10,106 nucleotides of DNA, from positions 749,226-759,331 of the forward strand of contig WIDE01000007.1 of NCBI GenBank assembly GCA_015039315.1, read 5' to 3'. Position numbers and translations under genes: made by a program. Under the pieces are notes generated by a model, which saw nothing but the letters and a program-made list of their open reading frames with translations, ran no database searches and was not told where the DNA came from. Below, in pieces: positions 1-7,851 of the stretch (positions are counted from its first letter, which is position 1; the number at the start of each line of letters is the position of its first letter). This DNA is from Clavulina sp. PMI_390. Its lineage: Eukaryota; Basidiomycota; Agaricomycetes; Cantharellales; Hydnaceae.

Positions 1-3000
1 GCTGATTGGGTCTGGACATCCCACAGCCTGATGGATTCATCACCAGAGCCTGAGGCAAGAACTGCTCCATCAGGGGAGAATGCCACAGATCTCACCCAGC
101 CAGTATGGCCTGCAAGTGGCTGTCCATACTGTTCTCCAGATTGGCAGTTCCATAGGAAGATAGAGCCATTGCTCAGCCCTGCAGCAACTACATTGTGTTT
201 GGAAACTGCCATACACACTACCTCCTCTCCATGCTCCAACACATGCCTGAGCATTGGCCACATGTGCATTTGCCCTGATGACACATGCATCATCTTCATG
301 AAATGGCTATACAATGAATGTAATGCAGATGATGTGGGAATAAATGGGAGGGCACTGAGGTAGATGTGTGGTACACTTTCAGCAATTGGGATGGCATAAT
401 AAGATGTAAAGCGCACTGCCTCTGCCACCTCTGCAGCAATATTGGAAGTGACCTGGAAGATATCTTAGCACTAGTCCTGTCTCACTACTCAATCCTAAAG
501 GACTCACCTGTCCTGGAATAGATGACAGGCTTTGTAGTGGAGATACACCAGTGATACTCATCACTTCAAGCCAATGAAGAAACTGGATGCTAGAGAGCAG
601 AGTTCCAATTATTTCCACAGTGCTGGTTGGAACATCTTGTACTGCTGCAAGGTGGGAAGTCCAGAACTGGCATGCATATGTCAGTGCCTCCCCTATCTTG
701 TCTTGGATAAGGGAGGCCAATCCTGGAACAGATGAGTTGGGTAAGAATGAAGTGGACAGGTTGCATATGTTGAACTGTAGCCTTCTCTCTCCATGCAACA
801 TCACAGCCAAGCAGCTCTCTATCAGAACACTGTGAGCCTGTCCCACATCCACATAGTATGAGCTGTTGGAATCTTGGATGAAATCAAAAAATGAAGCATG
901 AAGGGGGAGTAGTGGTGTGCTGGCACTGGCCACTCTTATTCCTGTCAATAGAGATGACAAGAGCCCAAAATATACAACTGCATCTTCTTTCACATCCTCA
1001 ACATCCCCATACTGTGAAAAGTGCACATGCAGGAGCTGAAGCACTGCAGTCAGGGAAAGTGGCCTCCTTGCTGCCACCAGAACACCCAAAAGTAATCTGA
1101 GAAGCTCAAGGTCCTGTGATTTAGAGTGACCAAACTGTGCATTGAGTACATCTGTATACAGCCCAAATAGGTTGGTTTGGCTATCAGCAGTAGCAGAGTT
1201 GGAGAGCATGTTCCTTAACCGCTTGGAAGGACGGACTGCTTGATTGCCATCACTTTGGTCAACAATATACCTGCAGGCAGTGGATGCCCACTGGAAGGAT
1301 AGTTGAGCTTTCTCAGATAGAAGTGTAATATGCTCTTGTTTCAGATTAAGATCAGAGTCCTTCAACATGTGCTTCACATACTCATGGATGTCCTGACTGG
1401 TTGAGTGGTCAGGAAGCTCATTCATGAAAAGTTGAGATATAGACTCCAGTGGCAGTGCAGATGCTTTCAAGATACCCTGGACATCTTGCTCTGGCCTAGT
1501 AGTGAGCAGGACATGCACAGCAGGAGGTAGCAATGCAGTAAGGCTGGCAAGTGGCTTGAGAATCTTCCTACGCTCAGCCACTACACCTGACTCATCAAGT
1601 GCATCAATGATGATGATTACTTGATGATAGGCTTTCTGGTTGTGCTGTAGCAGAGGTAGGAGAAATAGCCTAAGCTGTTCTGCTGGGTCTTGACTCTTGC
1701 ACTCAAGAGGTGTGGCTGAGGTCACTAATTCTACAAGCTTTGCCTCAAGAGCAGCATCCTGAGCAGCAAGCTGAAGTGCTATTGTGGTGAACAGATTAGA
1801 AGGGTTGAGCTGGCCCCGTTTGGCAGTCTCAAACCTGTAGTAGGCCATAAGCACATTGGTGTGCTCAAAGAACTTGGCTACATTGACAGCAATAGATGAT
1901 TTCCCAGACCCAGCCACTCCTTGCAACCAGAGGATCTTTGTGCCAGCTAGATCCAGCTTGTGCTCCTCAGTGGGTGTATTAGGGAGAGGATTGAGGGTAA
2001 CAGAAGCTGGGGCACCAGCAGCCCAGGTCTGGAGTGCTTCCAGGACAGCAGTGCGTGTTCCTGGGAGGCATCCATGACCATTGCCATCATGGAGTGTGAC
2101 AGCTGCATCAACAGCACATGGGAGAACAGAGAGGATCTCATTTTTCACTAGAATGTTTTTGATAAGTTAGGAGATGAATCAATATCATGGATGAAATGAA
2201 GACACACCAAGTTTGTCCACACCAGCTCCAATAACATGCAATCCAGCACTGATATGATGAACTTCATTAAGGATAGAGGCTACTGATGACCCTTGAAGTT
2301 TGGATGCAAGTGAAGTGAGGGTCTCTGTGATTTTGTCAGCATCCTGTTCAAAAGATGTGAAAAATGTTGGCAGCTGGAGCAAAGCTAGATGCAAAGATTA
2401 TCTTAATATTGGAGCCTTAGCAAGAAACATGGAAGCTCAAGGATGCACACATTTGTGTTTTTGATGTTCTGCATACCCATTGATTAGTGTAGCCCCAGTC
2501 ATCACAGTGAATGAGATGTCCTGAACTATGTCCCTGACTGCAGAGTCTTGCTCTTTGGAAGTTGCATACTGCTTTGTGAGAATGCACAAGGCTTTCATGC
2601 TGCTGAGCAGAGTGTGCATGTGCGCATTAACCTGAGCATTTGCCTGGATGACAGTATAGGCACCCTTGAGGATACCAACAATGACCTTTGCAACAGGGTG
2701 GACCTAAAAGCATTGTCATTTATGTATTCCAAAACATTCATGTTGGATAGAGAGAAGTTTACCTCTGCAATGAGACCACCAAGCTTGAGTAGCCCCTCCA
2801 CAGCTGTGATAGTATAAGGAAATGCAGCAAGGAAGTCATCCTTCAATGGCTGAGCATGGTTATATTGATCTGTGACACTACTTCCTGCATCTAGAAGCTT
2901 ATTACTTTTAGGCACACCAAGCGCTTCTTCCGCCTTAGCAGTTTTGGCAGCAGCTTCCTCAGAATTATCAGCGTTTATTGCCGCAGATCCGCCGGATACA

Positions 3001-3796
3001 TTGACATCCGATTGGGCAGGCATTCCGCCAGTGGTAGCTTGCTCTGCTGTGCTAGGCAATGACTGAACAGGTGAGATGGGAGGCGATATTTTAGACGGTG
3101 CAGCAGGCTCGGAGATGGTATTTGCATCGTCCTTGGTGGTGCTCAGTTCGGGGGATTTGTGTGCATTGAGGCTGAGCTGGTTATTGGTGGATGGAGCCGT
3201 GTTGGCAGCCCCCTCAACCTGCTCTGCACCTGGTGCATGAGGAGAAATGGTGAGGTGGAGTCCAAGAGCGCCATCGATGTGCTCTGTGGGTCATGATAGA
3301 ATATATGAGTACAGTGTGTGGACCCATAAAACGTTTGCAAGTCTGGACGAACCGGAAATCTTCCGATCAACTGCCAAACTGACGTGGTGGCGATCAAGTG
3401 TTTTCCATATGAGTTTCAGCTGACGTTGGTGGAGGTCGAGAGAAATACGCGGCGGAAGAGAATTGAAGAATCTGAATCCCAAGTACGCCAAGATGAGCAG
3501 CCCTCAGATTCTCTGCATATGAGATGAGGACAAAACCACGGCGGACGAACCTCTTCATAGAGAAAGGCAGCAATTCGAGTGTTCCATCAGCGGAAGCGTG
3601 CACTGTCCGGGTCGTGAATTTCGATGCTCCATCAACGTCGGGAGGGCTCCATTCGATGCAGAAACGATAAGAGCGCCCCTTTTTGATCATATTGCTAGTG
3701 TACGAGACGCCTATGAATACACATGGTCAATGGGGTGGAGCAGGCTGACGAAGGCGAGCGTATTGTACCTCTGATTTCGAATGAGGGCGTCGACAT
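1..3796 (-). CDS. C2-like/NACHT/WD40 STAND (NLR-like) protein, 3' end cut by window edge
   Basis: This is a fungal STAND/NLR-like signalling ATPase, presumably cytoplasmic, of the large mushroom NACHT-WD40 family. My exon model, read on the minus strand, is 3796-3769, 3710-3551, 3471-3333, 3281-2763, 2703-2451, 2384-2208, 2147-508 and 452-1. Phases agree at every junction and give about 1,122 residues before the edge. In order: a C2-like region (about 1-127; starts MSTPSFEIRG), a Ser/Pro/Ala-rich linker (about 128-225), a helical region (about 230-425), then NACHT with Walker A GVAGSGKS (about 502-509), Walker B IIIIDALDE (about 603-611) and LLTTRPE (about 639-645). WD40 repeats begin near residue 1045, with one clear repeat ending SIRLWDV. 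The start ATG sits in ctaaaATGtcg. Family role (self/non-self or immune-type sensing) is known only for relatives; the ligand is unknown. The exon 2/3 and 3/4 junctions are the weakest. No internal stop is needed inside the modelled exons. Confidence 0.85.
453..507 (-). other. Intron joining the NACHT exon to the WD40 exon
   Basis: This is a 55-nt phase 0 intron, donor GTGAGT after a CAG codon at 510-508 and acceptor CTTCCAG ending at 453. Without splicing the frame stops at 379 in an unrelated tail. With splicing it continues as VTSNIAAEVAE, then PHIYLSALPF, which is typical of the linker between the NACHT and WD40 parts in this family, and then into a canonical WD40 repeat. This intron is what shows that the gene does not end near 379. 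Confidence 0.85.
2148..2762 (-). other. Three introns in the helical region of the NLR gene
   Basis: The introns are 2762-2704 (59 nt, donor GTAAAC, acceptor TTTTAG), 2450-2385 (66 nt, donor GTGTGC, acceptor ATCTAG) and 2207-2148 (60 nt, donor GTGTGT, branch CTAAC, acceptor TTCTAG). They join segments that lie in three different frames into one helical domain, for example LGGLIAE to VHPVAKVIVG across the first, and GAGVDKL to VKNEILSVLP across the third. All phases are consistent (0, 1, 1). The first and third are the most secure because domain-like sequence continues straight through them. Confidence 0.75.
3711..3768 (-). other. First intron of the NLR gene, defines the start exon
   Basis: This is a 58-nt intron, donor GTACAA, branch-like TTGAC, acceptor ATTCATAG. 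It splits a glycine codon (phase 1), so the 28-nt first exon beginning at ATG 3796 reads MSTPSFEIR and continues as GVSYTSNMIKKGRSYRF. The product resembles the start of C2-like domains found at the N-terminus of agaric NACHT proteins. An ATG at 3690 inside exon 2 is a possible alternative start but would remove the first beta-strand. Confidence 0.7.
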
Positions 3797-4988
3797 TTTA
3801 GGCTGGGTGGTAGTGAATTTCTCTTGAGTGATGAGCGCGAAGGCTTAACGTGCTGCTTGATTTGTGTTGTGTGTTGGGAACAAGCACGAGGTTCACAACT
3901 CATCGCTTCTCTCCCATTTGTAATTATCACAGCCGCCTTTGGAATAAGAAAGGCGCAAGCCACTCTCGAAGGAATGAGTATAGATTCACGGCCAGGAGGT
4001 AAATGATATCTACAAAAGCACTTTGTAGATTATGGAGTTCTTACTAGGATCGCTTTGGTGAAGCAGTTAGCAAATGCGCATTAGTGTGGACATCGAGAAC
4101 AGCTGGTGCGCCACGAGCCTGTAGCATGCACATGACGCGAAAGAGGGGCGAGGAATCTGGATTTCCCTTACCGCCATCCAATATAAGGAACAAAAATACT
4201 ACCGCGTCTCTGTCTTCTGCGTTTGTAGTGCACGAGTGGTAGTGGTTATCGTTCTCAAGGCTCGGACCACGTTGAGTCCGGCGCTTGGGGCCGCCATGGA
4301 AGCCTCTCTCACGAGGCTCGATGTGAAACCTCATTGCCAGACTCACCACCAGCGCTTTCACTGGTGCTATGTCGGTCGATAATATCCTTTGAAGCAGCAG
4401 AATCATTCTTCCATCGCCTGCTCTTATTTGACATCGTGCATACCCCCATGCCTGCTGAATTCCCCTCACTCGAGAGAGCCTTGTGTTATTCTTCGACTTC
4501 GATTGAGTTATATCCCGCGATCTCGCCGAAACACTACCAGTAGCACCACCCCAAAAACGCATCTTTCCATGCAGGCAACTCACGCTTGCAACTCGTAAAA
4601 GGCACCCCACTCTGCACCCCATGGCCCATTGGCTCTTTCATCCGGCCTCACACATAACGCCAGTCCTGTCAACTCTCCTGGTGGTCAAGGCCCAGACTAG
4701 TAGCATGCATAGCAACAATAGTAGCGGTGAGCATGCTGTACGCTATCGTTGTGGCGCAGTAGGAGTCAGAGAATGCTGACTTTCTCGCTCGCTTCTCCTT
4801 GTCAGTCGTGGACGTGCTCTCTTTCTTTGCCACCTCTCTCGCTTTAGCTCGTCCTCTAACCCATTCACACACGCCGACATCTCTGCCACATTGACCGATT
4901 TCTCTTTACCTCTATTTTACCCTAGCTCCCCCACATCAGCCAACCTTGCCGTTGCTGCTTTGTTAAGTCGAGTTGAGGGAACATTGTA
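3797..4988. other. Intergenic stretch, presumed 5' flank of the NLR gene
   Basis: No confident gene is seen. The first about 200 bases are presumably the NLR promoter and leader. A minus-strand open frame at 4044-4622 (192 codons) resembles no family I know, has no clear domain, and overlaps open plus-strand frames, so I do not call it; a real exon inside it cannot be excluded. On the plus strand about 4770-4930 is rich in C and T (repeated CTCTC and TTTCT), the usual look of a fungal core promoter or transcription start region. This could serve something starting near the ATG at 4989. No tRNA, rRNA or transposon ends were recognised. Confidence 0.4.
4008..4030. repeat. Perfect inverted repeat (9-bp arms, 5-nt loop) in the NLR 5' flank
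   Basis: The arms ATCTACAAA (4008-4016) and TTTGTAGAT (4022-4030) are perfect inverted copies around AGCAC. The element lies about 212 bp upstream of the proposed NLR start codon. It could be a palindromic transcription-factor site or an RNA hairpin in a 5' leader; no known factor is recognised. The symmetry is certain, the function is not. Confidence 0.6.
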
Positions 4989-5155
4989 ATGGCGCCCAGC
5001 AGCTACTCCATGGCATCTACACCATCGTCGGCCGTCTACACTCTCGGTATTGCTTACCATGCTGGACGAGTCTTCTGACAGCATCAACATACAGATTCGC
5101 TGACAACATCACCCACCCTTACTCTCTCTACATCTCTGTCATTGGCAAGAGATAG
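4989..5155 (+). other. Possible short 5' exon or very small gene, unresolved
   Basis: Downstream of a pyrimidine-rich tract an ATG at 4989 (context tgtaATGGcg) opens a coding-looking start, MAPSSYSMASTPSSAVYTL, which stops at 5076-5078 if unspliced. A donor GTATTG at about 5047, a CTGAC branch sequence and AG sites ending in GACAG or ATACAG would allow a very short intron of about 35 or 48 nt. The 35-nt choice continues in frame to a segment containing RFADNITHPYSLYIS and a stop at 5155, giving a product of about 43 residues. Such an intron would be shorter than any other in this window. No homologue is recognised. It could equally be an upstream ORF or noncoding. Confidence 0.15.
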
Positions 5156-5480
5156 GAATGCCAATTGACATTCACTGGGCGTCTTTCTCTCGCAAGAGGC
5201 TATCAGGGGTAGCTCAATGAGTGCCTGTTAATGGTAGTACAGCTATCTCTGTCAATTGCAGTACGGTCCGGTATATGCCTGCTTCGTACTATAGGAACAT
5301 CCAATCTATGTACGGTAACAAATACCGCAGACAATGAATCATCTTTACCGCTATGACAGTATAATCGAATCACCACAAGTGGCAGGAGCAGAGCGCAGTT
5401 CATCCTGCTGGCCACTTTGATATTTTATTCCTCTTGTGAGCGTTGGTGAGCTTGTAATAGTGGGGGGACGCTCGAAGTGA
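5156..5480. other. Intergenic, nothing recognised
   Basis: This stretch has a fairly even base composition and no open frame that looks coding on either strand. No repeats, tRNA or recognisable regulatory site were found. Confidence 0.4.
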
Positions 5481-5512
5481 AAGAACGCGCGGGAGGGCCT
5501 CAATGCCGAAGA

Positions 5513-5520
5513 ACGCGTCA
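5513..5520 (+). promoter_or_regulatory. MBF-like motif ACGCGTCA
   Basis: The sequence matches the ACGCGTNA core bound by the MBF cell-cycle factor in yeasts. The same 8-mer occurs upstream of MSH5. No gene start is confidently placed near it, so it may be coincidental in this CpG-rich region. Confidence 0.25.
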
Positions 5521-5568
5521 GCAGAGACGATAATCGTATCTTACTCGCGGTGCCCAGGCGCGCTTCTT

Positions 5569-5599
5569 GGGATTCGAGCTGGGCGGGGGAGGCGGGGGG
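5569..5599 (+). other. Potential G-quadruplex
   Basis: Four G-tracts (GGG, GGG, GGGGG and GGGGGG) are separated by loops of about 9, 1 and 4 nt on the plus strand. This fits a general intramolecular quadruplex pattern. It lies inside the ambiguous region, within what could be a minus-strand exon. Confidence 0.35.
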
Positions 5600-7190
5600 A
5601 GAGAAGCGGAAACGTTGTGGATGTCCGCGTCGGGGTAGAGTTTGTGAAGAGAGAGCTTAAGAGTAGGGATACAAGGGAGTGTATCTGATGGGGGAGGAGG
5701 AAAGTCGAAAGTGGTGCGGCGGCGAGAACAAGGTGGATGAGCCCGTAGCGCACGAAGGTGGGGTCGTGGCAGGTGATGCCAGATATGGAGTGTCCGAAGC
5801 TCTCGCCCCTAATATCGACTGCCTCGGACTAGTAGAAGAAACATCCATATCCACAATGTTGGGCTCCTGCTCGGTCCGGCGCATGCCCAGAACTCCGTTC
5901 TGCACGGCGCCGTGCAGGCTCATTGTCCCTTTGGCTCGCAGATTTTGCGAGATTGTCCACCCAGTCTTCACTCGCGTCCCGCTTGTGGTAGAAGAAGAGA
6001 CGAGAGACGCGCAGCATGTCCTACACCCCTCCCATCCCAAACGTGCGAATCGTCGCTTTTGAGCTCGTCCGTCGACAGTTCAAGCGATGATTATGCGTGT
6101 TCACTTGCACCGAGCGTGGGGAAGCAGGGCGCCGCTAACGCCGACGGTGATAGGCGCGCGCTGCGCTCCCTCCCTGCACAAGGCAAGATGCTCGCTCATC
6201 CTCCCGGCTTGATCCACTCTACGTGTACCCACTCGCGACAGGACCTCCGGGAGGAAGATGGTCACACGGAGTAGTGATCGTACGCTCCCGTTGACGATTC
6301 CAGTCTTCAAAACATACACTCCGAACCAAATGCACTCGCCGTCGGCGGGCCAAGGTCGGACGACGGTACAAGCACGTAGGTAATAGGCCTCCCTGTCGTA
6401 CCCGCGCTCACCATACCACCGCCCTCCGAATCCGACAAGAGCGAGGGAGAGCTTGCGCACAGCGAGCTGAGCTAGCTAGCTCGCTCGCCCTCTGATCTCG
6501 TCAAAGTTGCTCCTCTTCTTGATCTTCTTGGACGGCTCTCGGGTGGACGGTCGATCTCGATGATGATGAGGGTAACCGGGTATTGTGGTGGAAGGTGCTG
6601 TGGCCACTGCGGCGCGAAATGACGTAGACGTCGGCGTCGCGCTCATGGGTAGAGTGATTGACAGACTCGGGCGACGCGATCCATACAGATTCATAATCGC
6701 AGTCGCTGCTGCTGCCGCCACGGTCGCAGAGACATTGAGGCGGTCGTAGCGGTTGAGTAAGGTGTGAGGGAGGAGGGGATATAGTAGGCTCGACGTGCAC
6801 CGAGAGTGGTTGCTTGCCCTTGTCCTTCCTCGTCTCTTGAGCAAGTATAGGAGGATTGGATCGGAGCAGATTGACCTCAGCGAAGATGGTCGGAGTTGGC
6901 GCTCGGGACAGCGGGGAGACGAAGGGAGCCAGTAGGATGGAAGAGGTGGGCCATGGTCAAATCGATCGGGGACGGCAGTGTCATCGAGCACGGATGTGGA
7001 ACTTATTGCAGAGGAGAGAAGAAGTCGAAAAGATGAGTTCAGCCTGCTACCAAAGATTGCCGTTGCAGAGAGATAAAAAGCACAACAACATACCGTTCTG
7101 ATGGGATCGGCTCAAGTCGGTGCTATCCCTCGCTTGCGGTGGACGAAGTTAACGTGAAGCCTGTCGGTGCCATGTTTGGTCGAGTGGACT

Positions 7191-7640
7191 ATGAGCGACG
7201 AGAAAAGCGTTCTCGAACGAGACGTGCAGATTATGCAAGCCACTACGGCGAGGCCATGTGAGGCAGTGGTGGGGAACACGGCACTGATCGGGAAGTTGGG
7301 GTGATGTGTGTGATGATAGCAGACGAAGGGGACGGTTGATCGTCGATAGGATATTAATGCGTGAGTAGGGCTTCTATAGGACGATTCTCGAGGTCAGGCG
7401 ATGCGGTCAAGGCAGTCTTGTAGGTGGTGTGATGAGGCCCCCACCTCCAACATCGTCCCTCGAGGAATGCAAGATGTAAGGAATATAAACAACAACTATT
7501 TACGCTATCAGTAGCTTGACGTGTCGTGGGCACGACGTAGCCTTGATGTAGCAACGTCACAAGCCGAGATCCTCGATGCCGCCGTGACGGAGGCGAAGGA
7601 GAAGGGGATGACTCGTGTAACCTTCAGGCTGGATGTCTGA
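7191..7640 (+). CDS. Tentative three-exon small protein of unknown function (about 101 aa)
   Basis: No family is recognised. Proposed exons are 7191-7300, 7380-7475 and 7541-7640. The ATG at 7191 opens with MSDEKSVLERDVQIMQ, and third-codon positions in exon 1 are mostly G or C. Intron 1 (79 nt) has donor GTGATG and acceptor TTCTATAG. Intron 2 (65 nt) has donor GTAAGG, a TTGAC branch-like site and acceptor GACGTAG. Both are phase 2, and the frames meet without a stop. The last exon reads as a likely helix-strand (EILDAAVTEAKEKG then MTRVTFRLDV) before TGA at 7638-7640. The middle has a PPPP run. No signal peptide or membrane segment is seen. It ends about 210 bp before MSH5 on the same strand. 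It could instead be the 3' part of a longer gene or a chance alignment of open frames; the exons are too short to be sure. Confidence 0.35.
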
Positions 7641-7851
7641 GGCGGCCTATCCCACTCTCTAACACGATGAAGGGAGAGTAGGCGATGGTATATCGAGCAT
7701 CATTAGAACTCTTAGCCAGGGCGAGTTGAGGAAACGTTCGATAAAGGACGGTGATGAGCCAACCCTAATGGCTAACCTTTGATTTTGTTTGGCGCCAGTG
7801 GACGCGTCAACAAGCCGCGCTGAACGAAACTGAAACCAACTTCTCCGCGAA
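7641..7851. other. Intergenic region between the tentative small gene and MSH5
   Basis: No open frame of note is seen. This stretch should hold the MSH5 promoter and leader, including the E2F/MBF-like pair at 7788-7809. No clear TATA box was found. Confidence 0.45.
7788..7809 (+). promoter_or_regulatory. E2F-like plus MBF-like sites upstream of MSH5
   Basis: TTTGGCGCC (7788-7796) resembles an E2F site, and ACGCGTCA (7802-7809) fits the MBF core ACGCGTNA exactly. They are 5 bp apart and end 42 bp before the MSH5 start codon. In yeasts such elements drive G1/S and premeiotic S-phase genes. Timing of MSH5 expression by an MBF-like factor is an inference from this placement. They are close enough to the ATG that they may lie in or next to the leader. 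Confidence 0.5.

Larger units (their letters stand above)
5481..7110. other. GC- and CpG-rich region with competing coding-like frames, probable unresolved gene
   Basis: Several segments look coding, but no one model closes. On the minus strand a frame ending at 5657 (ATG at 5923) gives an 88-residue Ser/Pro-rich stretch. An overlapping frame contains GITCHDPTFVRYGLIHL (about 5800-5740), and the third contains TLKLSLHKLYPDADIHNV (about 5690-5600). Further up, minus frames cover about 6501-6966 (Lys-rich, then Pro/Ser-rich, including KDKGKQPLSV) and about 6309-6471 (ending SAFGSECMF and a stop). Third-codon G/C is high in each, as expected for exons, but the plus strand is also open across 5679-6062 and 5912-6274. 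The most economical reading is an intron-rich, low-complexity protein gene on the minus strand. A decayed gene or chance open frames in GC-rich DNA remain possible. No known domain was recognised. Confidence 0.3.

Noticed and set aside
31..1100. Plus-strand open frames at 31-363, 587-835 and 891-1100
   Set aside because: They are antisense to the NACHT and WD40 exons, whose minus-strand frames carry clear family motifs.
1856..2817. Plus-strand open frames opposite the NLR helical and NACHT N-terminal part
   Set aside because: Shadows of the minus-strand exons. They are favoured by the lack of CpG and have no recognisable domain.
4044..4622. Minus-strand 192-codon open frame
   Set aside because: It has no known domain and no convincing codon pattern, and open frames overlap it on the other strand. 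It is kept only as a remark in the intergenic entry.
4669..4872. Minus-strand 67-codon frame rich in Lys, Arg and Glu
   Set aside because: It is the complement of the plus-strand pyrimidine-rich tract, so its composition is explained without coding.
6469..6482. 14-bp perfect palindrome GAGCTAGCTAGCTC
   Set aside because: A simple repeat of AGCT units can arise by slippage, and there is no partner copy or clear context.
7523..7536. Short inverted repeat GTCGTG/CACGAC with a 2-nt spacer
   Set aside because: The arms are only 6 bp and the element falls inside the proposed small-gene intron. It is too weak to call a site.
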